DNA from: Mucilaginibacter dorajii | Lineage (GTDB): Bacteria > Bacteroidota > Bacteroidia > Sphingobacteriales > Sphingobacteriaceae | Length of the DNA: 64,000 nucleotides | Direction of reading: 5' to 3' | Assembly: GCF_024808255.1 (NCBI RefSeq) | Contig: NZ_JANTYS010000027.1 | Span: 20,341 to 84,340, forward strand | Shown here: positions 1 to 7,308 of the stretch, piece by piece | Layout: each line of letters begins with the position of its first letter | Position numbering within the stretch: the first letter of the stretch is position 1 | Notes under the pieces: generated by a model | Databases searched by the model: none | Told to the model about the DNA's origin: nothing | Seen by the model: the letters and a program-made list of their open reading frames with translations, nothing else | Translations under genes and position numbers: made by a program

Positions 1-220
1 AGCGGATTAAAACAAACAGTTGAATATGCAACAGGCTTCGGGCCATCAGGATTTGCCCCTGCGATGGGGTAGTGCCGCCTTCCTTTAAATTTTCGCAAAG
101 CTCAACCCTTACAGCACCGCCTTCCTGCGCCGCCACCGCCGATGTAACCGAATTGGCGCAAACTTCAAGCGAAACCCGCTTTGGCTGGCCGGTAGTTTTA
201 AGAGTGTCTTTAAGGGTCAT
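1..220 (-). CDS. cutC: Copper homeostasis protein CutC, N-terminal part (runs off the window)
   Basis: Only the first 73 codons are in the window; the gene continues beyond base 1. The start is the ATG read on the minus strand at 220-218. The translation begins with about 15 variable residues and then shows the CutC N-terminal pattern: LEVCANS, then VAAQEGGAVRVELCENL, then EGGTTPS. CutC proteins are cytoplasmic TIM barrels linked to copper tolerance, but their reaction is unsettled. The gene lies downstream of the glycosylasparaginase on the same strand, with about 140 bp of repeat DNA between them. From memory the two genes often sit together in Bacteroidota, which would fit a role in glycan or amino-sugar turnover rather than copper. 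The family call is fairly sure; the function is not. Confidence 0.85.
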   Translation of the reverse strand, partial: MTLKDTLKTTGQPKRVSLEVCANSVTSAVAAQEGGAVRVELCENLKEGGTTPSQGQILMARSLLHIQLFVLIR

Positions 221-233
221 CGTATCTTCGAGG

Positions 234-330
234 TCGTTAGTCATTCGCTGTGCTGTCATTGGTCATTTCACTACGCTGTCATTAGTCATTTCGCTGCGCT
301 GTCATTGGTCATTGGCTTTTGCATGCCAAC
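234..330. repeat. Dispersed GTCATT(A/G)GTCATT intergenic repeat
   Basis: Four or more copies of a GTCATTRGTCATT core are separated by short TTCGCTGCGCT-type linkers. The same mix recurs at 27649-27703, 30297-30354 and 63787-63855. It lies between the glycosylasparaginase and cutC. The following bases (about 323-360) contain a second simple motif, CCAACTGCCAACGG, with a relative near 37858-37885. Confidence 0.75.
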
Positions 331-360
331 TGCCAACGGATAACTGCAAACCGCCAACTG

Positions 361-1380
361 TTACTGCGCCGGATAATGACTTTTTCCTTTGATCAATAAA
401 TCCTGTGTTTGGGCGTTGGCCACCGCGTAGCTAAAGCCTGGCTGTATAGCATAAGCGCCGTATTCGCCTTTTTTGTTGATGGCCAAAAAGCCCACCTGGA
501 TATTTTTAGCAGTTTCGGGTTTCTTTTTGATGATGCGGTTTACAGCTTCTTTACAGGCATCCTCGGGTGATAAACCCTGGCGCATCAGCTCCACAACTAA
601 AAAGCTACCCACATTGCGAATCACTTCTTCGCCTACACCGGTTGAGGTAGCGCCGCCAACTTCATTGTCTACATATAAACCGGCACCAATAATAGGGCTA
701 TCACCTACACGACCGTGCATTTTAAATGCCATACCGCTGGTAGTGCAGCCGCCGGATATATTGCCTTTGGCATCAATAGCCAGCATGCCAATGGTATCGT
801 GGTTATATTTGCCGCCGGGGCGGTTGCTGCCGTTTTCTACGTTCATTACCGGGCTGTATTTAGCAGTTTTAAGCCATTCTTTCCAGGCCTTTTCGGCTTT
901 AGGTGTTAATAGCTTTTCCTTTTTCATGCCTTGCTCAACAGCAAACTGGGTAGCTCCTTCGCCAACAAGCATCACGTGTGGCGTTCTTTCCATTACCATA
1001 CGGGCGACAGAAATGGGGTGAGCTATGTTTTCCATCGCCGCAACCGATCCGCAGTTACCAAATTCATCCATAATGCAGGAGTCGAGCGTAACATGGCCAT
1101 CCCGGTCCGGTGTGCCGGTACGGCCAACCGTTCCATTGGTAATGTCCAGTTCTTCGGGTACACGGGCACCGGCTTCAATGGCATCCAGCGCGCGGCCACC
1201 TTTTACCAGGGTTTTCCAGGCTTCTTTATTAGCATAAATGCCAAAATCCCAGGTGGAGATCACAATAGGTAAAGTAGTTTCGGGTTTTAAGGCTACCGTT
1301 TTGGCAATAGCCGATTTTGAAAGCGCTGCAAGTGACGCACCTGCGGCAGAAATTTTGATAAACTTACGGCGGTTATACAT
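361..1380 (-). CDS. N4-(beta-N-acetylglucosaminyl)-L-asparaginase (glycosylasparaginase)
   Basis: An Ntn-hydrolase that cleaves the GlcNAc-Asn bond during breakdown of N-linked glycopeptides. The diagnostic HDTIGM motif is present; the Thr (about residue 196 from the chosen start) becomes the N-terminal nucleophile after self-cleavage between Asp and Thr. Downstream GCTTSGM and GRVGDSPIIGAGLY match the substrate-binding part of the family. The longest frame opens at 1449, but I prefer the internal ATG at 1380, which gives an N-terminus with RRKF followed by an Ala-rich hydrophobic stretch, a Tat-like signal consistent with a periplasmic enzyme. About 340 residues is normal for the family. The DUF2007-like gene lies just upstream and cutC downstream, all on the same strand. 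Confidence 0.93.
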   Translation of the reverse strand: MYNRRKFIKISAAGASLAALSKSAIAKTVALKPETTLPIVISTWDFGIYANKEAWKTLVKGGRALDAIEAGARVPEELDITNGTVGRTGTPDRDGHVTLDSCIMDEFGNCGSVAAMENIAHPISVARMVMERTPHVMLVGEGATQFAVEQGMKKEKLLTPKAEKAWKEWLKTAKYSPVMNVENGSNRPGGKYNHDTIGMLAIDAKGNISGGCTTSGMAFKMHGRVGDSPIIGAGLYVDNEVGGATSTGVGEEVIRNVGSFLVVELMRQGLSPEDACKEAVNRIIKKKPETAKNIQVGFLAINKKGEYGAYAIQPGFSYAVANAQTQDLLIKGKSHYPAQ

Positions 1381-1449
1381 ACCGCTAATATAATTTAAAT
1401 CGTTTAAAGTACAGGATTCTGTAGTCGTTTTGATACAATTTGGCAACAA

Positions 1450-1866
1450 CTACTCAAAATCCTGCTGACAGTTAAAGCAATGCCAGGCTTTGTTATTGTA
1501 GAAAGGGAATACTGCTGATAATATAGATGCGAATTTGCCCGTATCGGTGCTGCCTATATTGGTTGACGCACAATAGGTGCAAATCACGGCGTTATTGGTT
1601 TCCTCGTCAATTTCTATATGGTCCAGATTGTGCATGTCGCCTTCTTCGGCCATGATCTGACGGCAGCGTTCCAGGTCGCGTTCAAAGATTTTGAGTTTAA
1701 TACCGCCTATTGCCTGGTTATAAATAGGATTTGCGGCTATCGTGTTCTCGTCCGATATAAAGCAAGGGATGCCATTGTCTTCCAGCTTGGTGCGTACAAT
1801 GTGTGCCAGCATCACATCGTAATAGTTTTCAAACGTGATGATCTTTTCTTCGGATTGGTTTGCCAT
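1450..1866 (-). CDS. DUF2007-like protein with C-terminal zinc-ribbon cysteines
   Basis: A 138-residue soluble protein. Residues about 8-75 (ENYYDVMLAHIVRTKLEDNG, then FISDENT, then GGIKLKIFERDLERC) match the DUF2007 'putative signal-transducing protein' fold. The C-terminus holds CTYCAS and CFNC, two CxxC pairs likely to bind zinc. A minus-strand TAccTTTG -7 element at 1897-1890 suggests that transcription starts about 18 bases before the ATG. The gene heads a minus-strand run with the glycosylasparaginase and cutC and is divergent from the WYL regulator. No molecular function is known to me. Confidence 0.75.
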   Translation of the reverse strand: MANQSEEKIITFENYYDVMLAHIVRTKLEDNGIPCFISDENTIAANPIYNQAIGGIKLKIFERDLERCRQIMAEEGDMHNLDHIEIDEETNNAVICTYCASTNIGSTDTGKFASILSAVFPFYNNKAWHCFNCQQDFE

Positions 1867-1889
1867 GGTAGTAAATGTAATTATGTTAA

Positions 1890-1897
1890 CAAAGGTA
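1890..1897 (-). promoter_or_regulatory. Bacteroidota -7 promoter element for the DUF2007-like gene
   Basis: Reads TAccTTTG on the minus strand, a full match to the TAnnTTTG consensus, 23 bases before the ATG at 1866. A weaker plus-strand element (TTaaTTTG, 1911-1918) sits 5 bases before the WYL regulator ATG. Confidence 0.55.
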
Positions 1898-1923
1898 GCC
1901 CGTTTTTTGTTTAATTTGACACC

Positions 1924-2889
1924 ATGAACCGCATCGACCGTATTTCGGCTATTTTGATCCAGTTACAATCGCGCAGGGTGGTAAAGGCCGGTGATATTGC
2001 CGAGCGCTTCAACATAAGCCTGCGTACCGTTTACCGTGATATTAAAACACTGGAAGAAGCAGGTATCCCACTCATTGGCGAAGCCGGTGTTGGTTACTCT
2101 ATCATGGATGGCTATCGCCTGCCGCCGGTAATGTTTACCCGCGAGGAAGCTACAGCCTTTTTAACTGCCGAAAAGTTTGTTGAAAAGTTGACCGATTCTA
2201 CCACCATGGCGCAATATCAATCGGCCATGTATAAGGTGCGGGCGATACTTAAGACTACCGAGAAGGATGCCTTGGAAAACCTGGATGGCAGCATTGAGGT
2301 AATGAAAAGTGCCAAAATGAAACAGGGCGCAGGTGGTGATCACATTCAAACCATTTTGGATAGCATTATTTACAGAAAGGTTTTGTGTATTGATTACTTT
2401 GCCAGCCATAGCCAGGAAAATACCAATCGGGATGTGGAGCCGGTAGGTGTTGTTTTTATTGATAGTTTTTGGCACCTGATAGCCTTTTGTCGTTTACGTA
2501 ATGACTACCGCGATTTCAGGATAGATCGAATCCTTAAGCTTGCTGTAACCGATAAAACCTATAACAACAGCAAGCACCCTACTTTAAAAGCCTATATAGC
2601 GCAGGCCAGTAAAGAAAAACAGTTGGAGATGGTGGTGATCAAGGTCGAAAAGGAAATACACAGTCACCTGGATTACCAGAAATATTATAGTGGTTTTGTA
2701 TCCGAAAAACACGTTGGCAGCAAAATTGAAATGACTTTCCTAACCTCATCAATAGAAGGTTTTGCCCGCTGGTACCTGATGTTTGGCGATAAGGCCGAAA
2801 TTATAAAACCCGGGCAGCTAAAAGACAGGGTGGGCGAGATTGCCGCCGCCATTGCTCAAAAAAATTTACAACTTACCAATTCCTACTGA
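1924..2889 (+). CDS. HTH/WYL-domain transcriptional regulator (YafY type)
   Basis: A 321-residue regulator. Residues about 1-60 form a winged helix-turn-helix of the HTH_11 type (RISAILIQLQSRRVVKAGDI, then FNISLRTVYRDIKTLEEAG). The middle and end carry a WYL ligand-sensing domain (VEPVGVVFIDSFWHLIAFCRLR, then YRDFRIDRI) and a C-terminal extension. The WYL triplet itself is degenerate (SFWHLIAF). The ATG is only 5 bases after a TTaaTTTG element, so the mRNA may be nearly leaderless. Targets are unknown; such regulators often control neighbouring genes, here possibly the EVE and SRPBCC genes or the divergent operon. Confidence 0.9.
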   Translation: MNRIDRISAILIQLQSRRVVKAGDIAERFNISLRTVYRDIKTLEEAGIPLIGEAGVGYSIMDGYRLPPVMFTREEATAFLTAEKFVEKLTDSTTMAQYQSAMYKVRAILKTTEKDALENLDGSIEVMKSAKMKQGAGGDHIQTILDSIIYRKVLCIDYFASHSQENTNRDVEPVGVVFIDSFWHLIAFCRLRNDYRDFRIDRILKLAVTDKTYNNSKHPTLKAYIAQASKEKQLEMVVIKVEKEIHSHLDYQKYYSGFVSEKHVGSKIEMTFLTSSIEGFARWYLMFGDKAEIIKPGQLKDRVGEIAAAIAQKNLQLTNSY

Positions 2890-2992
2890 CATACTGCTGT
2901 CAGTGCCCGGTGCTTTCTTTGTAATGCAATCAAAAATAAACCACGCGTTGTGGTCATGTTTTTGCTTGTAATTAACCATAAGCACAGGCATC

Positions 2993-3424
2993 ATGAAATA
3001 CTGGATAACCGTAGTATCAAAAGATCACATTACACGTGGCATAGCAGGTGGCTTTATACAAGCTAATCATGGCAAACCCGGTCCGCTAAAGCGTATGCAA
3101 CCCGGCGACTGGGTGATCAACTATTCGCCCAAACAAAGCATGAGCGGTACCGAGCCATTACAGGCCTTTACGGCGATAGGGCAGGTGGCTCATGACGGCA
3201 TCTATCAGCATAAAATGAGTGAAGACTTTACCCCTTACCGCCGCAACGTTAATTATTACCCCTGTACAGAAACACCGATAATACCGCTGGTTGATGAACT
3301 GAGTTTCATCGCCAATAAAAAATCATGGGGTTATCCTTTCAGGTTCGGTTTTTTTGAACTGCCCGAAAAGGATTTTGAATTGATTAAGGGGTGTATGTTG
3401 GTGGGGGAAGCGGTAGGGAAGTAG
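2993..3424 (+). CDS. EVE domain-containing protein (UPF0310 family)
   Basis: A 143-residue single-domain protein. The family hallmarks are the opening YWITVVSKDH, GKPGPLKRMQPGDWVINYSP, an AIGQV core strand and the closing RFGFFEL. EVE domains are PUA-like folds that bind modified bases in DNA or RNA; stand-alone bacterial members have no settled role. It follows the WYL regulator by about 100 bp on the same strand, so the two may share regulation, but no operon can be proved. Confidence 0.88.
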   Translation: MKYWITVVSKDHITRGIAGGFIQANHGKPGPLKRMQPGDWVINYSPKQSMSGTEPLQAFTAIGQVAHDGIYQHKMSEDFTPYRRNVNYYPCTETPIIPLVDELSFIANKKSWGYPFRFGFFELPEKDFELIKGCMLVGEAVGK

Positions 3425-3446
3425 ATAACCAGTAAGTAAAAAGAGG

Positions 3447-3517
3447 GTCATGCTGAGCTTGTCGAAGCACGCGTGCAAAGGCCTCTGCGCACAAGTCTTC
3501 GACAAGCTCAGACTGAC
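3447..3517. repeat. Inverted repeat with GAGCTTGTCGAAG arms
   Basis: The arms at 3447-3467 and 3497-3517 pair over 19 of 21 bases around a 29-base spacer. The core, GCTGAGCTTGTCGAAG / CTTCGACAAGCTCAG, is a dispersed REP-like palindrome of a kind seen in many bacterial genomes. It lies between the EVE and SRPBCC genes and could end transcription. Confidence 0.7.
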
Positions 3518-3562
3518 AGTTCTACTCACAATAGTACAAAATCATCAACAAGCAAAAACAAT

Positions 3563-3985
3563 ATGGAAAAGCTAACAGTGCACGTTCAGATTAAATTTAA
3601 AGCCCCGGCGGCAAAAGTTTGGCAGGGCCTTACCGATCCCGCAATGGTAAAAGCCTACTTTTTTGGTACCAATTTAGAATCGACCTGGAGGGTAGGGGAG
3701 CCCATTAAATTCAGCGGCGAGTGGGATGGCCACAAGTACGAAGACAAGGGTACTATCCTTGAAATTGATCCAGGCAAATTTGTAACCTATAGTTACTGGA
3801 GCAGCATGAGCGGTACAGAAGATAAGCCCGAAAACTACGCCAACATCAGCTACGATCTTGATGAAAAAGATGGCGAAACTACGCTTACCGTTACCCAGGA
3901 CAACGTGAAGAACCAGGATGCCAAAGAGCACTCCGAACAAAACTGGAAAGGGATGTTTGAAGAGTTGAGGAAGATGATTGAATAA
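3563..3985 (+). CDS. SRPBCC (AHSA1-like START) domain protein
   Basis: A 140-residue protein with the AHSA1/START pattern: FKAPAAKVWQGLTDPAMVKAYF at the start, PIKFSGEW and GTILEIDPGKFVTYSYWS in the middle, and the terminal helix SEQNWKGMFEELRKMIE. The helix-grip fold forms a hydrophobic cavity; a ligand cannot be predicted. The frame is open from 3473, but that stretch is encoded by the preceding inverted repeat, so I place the start at the ATG at 3563, where homology begins. Confidence 0.87.
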   Translation: MEKLTVHVQIKFKAPAAKVWQGLTDPAMVKAYFFGTNLESTWRVGEPIKFSGEWDGHKYEDKGTILEIDPGKFVTYSYWSSMSGTEDKPENYANISYDLDEKDGETTLTVTQDNVKNQDAKEHSEQNWKGMFEELRKMIE

Positions 3986-4159
3986 TTTTGATTTGAAAAT
4001 TTGAGGATTTGAAAATTTGAAAATGAGGAATGTTCTTTTCATTTGCACATCTGAAATCTGCATATCTGCACATCAATTCCCCCATCAATTAATCTTCTCA
4101 AATAGTTGACTTCTAAATAAATAGTGGTCAGTATAACAAATAGTAATAAGCATAACAAC

Positions 4160-4615
4160 ATGGAAAACATACATAGCAAGGGCTTCTTTTTACAGGGCAT
4201 ATCTGTACGAACGACAAACCAGAACGGACAATCGGCTAAAGACATTGGCGACCTTTGGGGGCGGTTTATGGCCGATGATGTGATTGAAAAAATAGAAGAC
4301 CGTATTACCGACTCCATCTACTGCATCTATACAGATTATGAAAGCGACCATACGGGGCCATATACAGCCGTTTTAGGCTGCCCGGTGAGTTCATTGGATA
4401 ATATGCCTGCCGGATTGATTAGCGTAACTGTGCCGGCTTCAGAATACGTAAGATACATTGCCAAAGGCCGGCTGCCCGATTGCGTTGCCGAAACCTGGCA
4501 GGAGATATGGAACACGTCGTTCAACAGAACATATAAAGCCGATTTTGATGTTTGGGGCGAAAAAGCACAAAATCCCGAAGACGCCGAAGTGGATATTTAC
4601 GTTGGCGTGCTATAA
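4160..4615 (+). CDS. GyrI-like / effector-binding domain protein
   Basis: A 151-residue protein similar to stand-alone effector-binding domains of the AraC/BmrR type (GyrI-like, or the integron-associated Cass2 group). Visible hallmarks are the N-terminal FFLQGISVRTTNQNG strand, YCIYTDYES...YTAVLGCPVSS, the VPASEYVRYIAKG loop and the C-terminal DFDVWGE with acidic residues that usually line the ligand pocket. There is no DNA-binding domain. The start is the ATG at 4160 rather than the frame opening at 4124, because family similarity begins there. Confidence 0.8.
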   Translation: MENIHSKGFFLQGISVRTTNQNGQSAKDIGDLWGRFMADDVIEKIEDRITDSIYCIYTDYESDHTGPYTAVLGCPVSSLDNMPAGLISVTVPASEYVRYIAKGRLPDCVAETWQEIWNTSFNRTYKADFDVWGEKAQNPEDAEVDIYVGVL

Positions 4616-4722
4616 AAAGCCATATCTTAAGTTGAAACAGGTGTTGTAAATGCCTGGTTTAAAAAAGTGTAAACAAAAAAAGGTCGAAAGACTCTCGCAG
4701 TATTTCGACCCTACATCTACCT

Positions 4723-4818
4723 ATGAAAAACAACCCTTTTGGAAGGGTAATAAGGTATATTCAATTGCAGTGCCAAACGCCAAAGCCGCCTGAAAAGCAT
4801 TTAAATAGCCTTTTTTAA
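4723..4818 (+). CDS. Possible 31-codon small ORF
   Basis: An ATG-initiated frame encoding a basic, Pro- and Gln-rich peptide that begins MKNNPFGRVIRYIQ. It follows a hairpin (GGTCGAAA/TTTCGACC, 4682-4710). Nothing else supports coding, and the surrounding 700 bp is rich in repeats. It could be the degenerate 5' end of a lost gene. Confidence 0.2.
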   Translation: MKNNPFGRVIRYIQLQCQTPKPPEKHLNSLF

Positions 4819-4960
4819 ACTGGTATTGTTCTTTGTTGTGGAAATATTGCAATAAAGTGTGTAAATGGGGTGGGAATTTGGGGTGAGGGGCGATAGTCAT
4901 TGCGAGTATCCATCAGGGTAACCTGAAAAAAAACAGTGATGACATCGTTAACGCGCTTGT

Positions 4961-5051
4961 GTAGAGACGCAACATTTTGCGTCTCCCGCGTGCAAATGCA
5001 CCACGCAAACCCGCTCTGTATAGCCAGAGACGCAAAATATTGCATCTCTAC
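4961..5051. repeat. Nested inverted repeat with GTAGAGACGCAA arms
   Basis: GTAGAGACGCAA...TTGCGTCTC (4961-4985) is itself a palindrome, and its reverse-complement relative occupies 5026-5051, ending TGCATCTCTAC. The whole could fold into a long stem or a cruciform with two side hairpins. It resembles dispersed non-coding palindromes. Confidence 0.65.
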
Positions 5052-5180
5052 AAAAAAAACATATTTGATAATCAATAACTTACATGGGTGTCATTATAAG
5101 TAGGAACGACGAAGCAATCCCCAACTTACATTTACGTAGCGGGGATTGCATCGTGCCCAATATGGCAACTTGTATACCCA

Positions 5181-5211
5181 GACTTACGAAGTTTTTAAAA
5201 CTTCGTAAGTC
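5181..5211. repeat. Near-perfect 31-bp palindrome
   Basis: Two perfectly complementary 15-base arms (GACTTACGAAGTTTT / AAAACTTCGTAAGTC) flank one central T. It lies 116 bp downstream of the pyrC stop codon and could be a cruciform, a protein site or a hairpin that ends transcription. Confidence 0.7.
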
Positions 5212-5326
5212 TCTCGTAGCTTTGTCGTTCCCACCTTCACTGTCCCCCGGATTTTAAACCAATGATGCTTGAGAATGAACTAATTTCCTCTACAGAAATT
5301 TCTGTATCCTCAAAACATAAAACTCA

Positions 5327-6661
5327 TTACCTGTTAAAATTCAGTCGCTTACCGGCTTTACCTTCAATTAAACTTCCATTGGTGTAAGCCACATTACCGG
5401 ATACAATAGTGTAGGCAACTTTGGATCGGAAGGTAGTCCCTTCAAAGGGACTCCAGCCACATTTGTATAAAATATTGCTTCGGTTCACATTCCATGGCTT
5501 GTTCAAATCAACCAGCACAAGGTCGGCCCAATAGCCTTCTCGGATAAAACCACGCTTATCAATCTGGAAACAGGTGGCTACGTTGTGGGCTGTTTTTTCG
5601 ACAATTTGCTCAAGGCTCATTTTGCCATGATGGTGCAGTTCCAAAAGTGCGGGCAGGGCGTGTTGTACCAATGGCCCGCCGGATGGGGCCTGCAGGTATG
5701 GTTGCTCTTTTTCTGCCAAAGTATGCGGGGCATGGTCGGTAGCTATTACGTCAATTTTGCCATCCAATACCGCAGCTAAAACAGCATCGCGGTCGCTCTC
5801 TTTTTTTACGGCCGGGTTCCATTTTATAAAGTTGCCTTTGGTTTCATAATCGGCATCGGTAAACCATAAATGATGCACGCAGGCCTCGGCCGTAATGCGT
5901 TTATCTTTTAGCGGGATGGTGTTATCAAACAGGTGCGTTTCGAGCGCGGTAGAAATATGCAAAATATGCAGGCGGGTATTGTGTTTTTTAGCCAGTTCAA
6001 CCGCTAATGACGATGACAGGTAACAGGCCTCCGCACTCCTGATCTTAGGATGTAACCCTATCGGGATATTTTCGCCCAGGAGCTGCTTGTAGTGGTTAAG
6101 GTTACTTTTTATGGTTGCCTCATCTTCGCAATGCACAGCAATCAACATGGGCGAATTGGCAAACAGGTTATCTAACGTGGTAGGGTTATCAACCAGCATA
6201 TTGCCGGTTGATGATCCCATAAATACTTTTATACCGCAAACGTTGGCCGTATCAGTACGCAGCACCTCGTCCAGGTTATCGTTCGAGGCACCCATAAAAA
6301 AGGAATAGTTCGCCAATGAGTTACGGGATGCTATCTCATATTTATCCTCCAATAATTGTTGGGTTAAAGTATTGGGTACAGTGTTAGGCATCTCCATAAA
6401 AGAAGTAATACCGCCCGCTACAGCAGCGCGCGATTCGGAATGGATATCGGCTTTGTAAGTTAAGCCCGGTTCACGAAAATGCACCTGGTCGTCAATTAAG
6501 CCGGGTAAAAGGTGCAGGCCTTGGGCGTTGATCACCTCATCGGTATGTGCGTTTATATTGGCGTCAATCCGCTCAATCAATCCATCTTTGATCAATACAT
6601 CGGCAATAAATTGCTTGTTTTCGTTTACTACGGTTGTTGATTTAATGAGGATAGTTGACAT
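5327..6661 (-). CDS. pyrC: Dihydroorotase
   Basis: The zinc amidohydrolase that closes carbamoyl-aspartate to dihydroorotate in pyrimidine synthesis. A 444-residue class I-like enzyme. Visible motifs: PGLIDDQVHFREPG (metal site start, residues about 53-66), GITSFMEMPNT, GIKVFMGSSTG (Lys in the position used for carboxylation in related amidohydrolases), HCED, LHILHIST and IDVIATDHAPH (catalytic Asp). The usual HxH at the start of the metal site reads QVH here (Gln59, His61); as far as I recall this is usual in Bacteroidota enzymes, but it differs from the class consensus. A TAacTTTG element at 6718-6711 lies about 50 bases before the ATG. Confidence 0.95.
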   Translation of the reverse strand: MSTILIKSTTVVNENKQFIADVLIKDGLIERIDANINAHTDEVINAQGLHLLPGLIDDQVHFREPGLTYKADIHSESRAAVAGGITSFMEMPNTVPNTLTQQLLEDKYEIASRNSLANYSFFMGASNDNLDEVLRTDTANVCGIKVFMGSSTGNMLVDNPTTLDNLFANSPMLIAVHCEDEATIKSNLNHYKQLLGENIPIGLHPKIRSAEACYLSSSLAVELAKKHNTRLHILHISTALETHLFDNTIPLKDKRITAEACVHHLWFTDADYETKGNFIKWNPAVKKESDRDAVLAAVLDGKIDVIATDHAPHTLAEKEQPYLQAPSGGPLVQHALPALLELHHHGKMSLEQIVEKTAHNVATCFQIDKRGFIREGYWADLVLVDLNKPWNVNRSNILYKCGWSPFEGTTFRSKVAYTIVSGNVAYTNGSLIEGKAGKRLNFNR

Positions 6662-6710
6662 GTTTGATTTCGGATTTTGGATGTTCGATTTCGGATTTGA
6701 CGTTTGGTGG

Positions 6711-6718
6711 CAAAGTTA
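6711..6718 (-). promoter_or_regulatory. -7 promoter element for pyrC
   Basis: Reads TAacTTTG on the minus strand, a full match to TAnnTTTG. The leader to the ATG at 6661 contains two tandem copies of a GATTTCGGATTT-type motif (about 6664-6699). Confidence 0.5.
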
Positions 6719-6804
6719 AACGTTTGCATTGATGTTTACAGAACCTATAACATTTCCTGATAGTGATAGGTTTTAAACCCATTGCTATCAGGAATGCCTT
6801 TTAA

Positions 6805-7224
6805 TTAAACCTCCTCCAGCATAGTTGGCGATTCCGGAAAATCATCCAAACTTTTATAGGTGAATTTAGCATTGGTATCGGCCTGTTCAATAGCCCATTT
6901 AGCCATGGTGTACATCACCGGTTTTAAAGCCATGCCGGCTTTGGTTAATGTGTAAGTTACATGAGGTGGCACAACGGGCCTGGATTCGCGGATTACCAGA
7001 TCATCAGCCTCCAGTTGTTTCAGATGTTGAATGAGCATCTTTTCGGTAATAGCCGGGATGGTCTTTTTCAATTCGCTGTACCGTTTGCTGCCTGTGAGCA
7101 GGTGGTACAGGATAATGGGTTTCCAGTAACCGCCTATCTTTTCCATTACATACGTTACCGGGCATTCGTTAAAGGCCGTTATTTTATTTTCCTGTATGGT
7201 TGAGCTTTCTTTGATCTGGGTCAT
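6805..7224 (-). CDS. HxlR-family transcriptional regulator
   Basis: A 139-residue MarR-like winged helix protein. The HxlR pattern is clear: CPVTYVMEKIGGYWKPIILYHLL, RYSELKKTIPAITEKMLIQHLKQLEADDLV and YTLTKAGMALKPV. The family Cys (Cys21), often redox-active, is present. It is divergent from the NmrA-type oxidoreductase gene, and HxlR proteins commonly repress a divergent reductase in response to electrophiles, so that gene is its likely target. The intergenic region carries repeated GTAAGTAC boxes. Confidence 0.93.
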   Translation of the reverse strand: MTQIKESSTIQENKITAFNECPVTYVMEKIGGYWKPIILYHLLTGSKRYSELKKTIPAITEKMLIQHLKQLEADDLVIRESRPVVPPHVTYTLTKAGMALKPVMYTMAKWAIEQADTNAKFTYKSLDDFPESPTMLEEV

Positions 7225-7230
7225 GGATAC

Positions 7231-7279
7231 ATACTTTAGGGTAAGTACTTGTGTAAAAGTAAGTACAAATATAGCTTTG
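7231..7279. promoter_or_regulatory. Divergent promoters and putative HxlR operator
   Basis: Two direct copies of GTAAGTAC (7241-7248 and 7259-7266) lie 18 bp apart, and TACTT/AAGTA inverted half-sites overlap them. The plus strand has TAgcTTTG at 7272-7279 with TTG at 7249-7251, 20 bases upstream. The minus strand has TAtaTTTG at 7273-7266. The two -7 elements therefore overlap head to head, and a protein on the boxes could block both. Confidence 0.6.
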
Positions 7280-7308
7280 CCCTCAACAAAAACAAAATAT
7301 AAAAGATT

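Larger units (their letters stand above)
4616..5326. other. 711-bp gap of inverted repeats without a confident gene
   Basis: The gap between the effector-binding gene and pyrC holds a hairpin at 4682-4710, a doubtful small ORF at 4723-4818, an inverted repeat at 4961-5051, a fragment of the GGAACGACGAAGCAATC repeat near 5103-5120 whose GCAATCCCC pairs with GGGGATTGC at 5139-5147, and a near-perfect palindrome at 5181-5211. I see no protein family in any frame. Confidence 0.6.

Noticed and set aside
72..392. 106-codon plus-strand frame at the window start
   Set aside because: It runs antisense to cutC and then through GTCATT repeat DNA; the CutC reading on the other strand is convincing.
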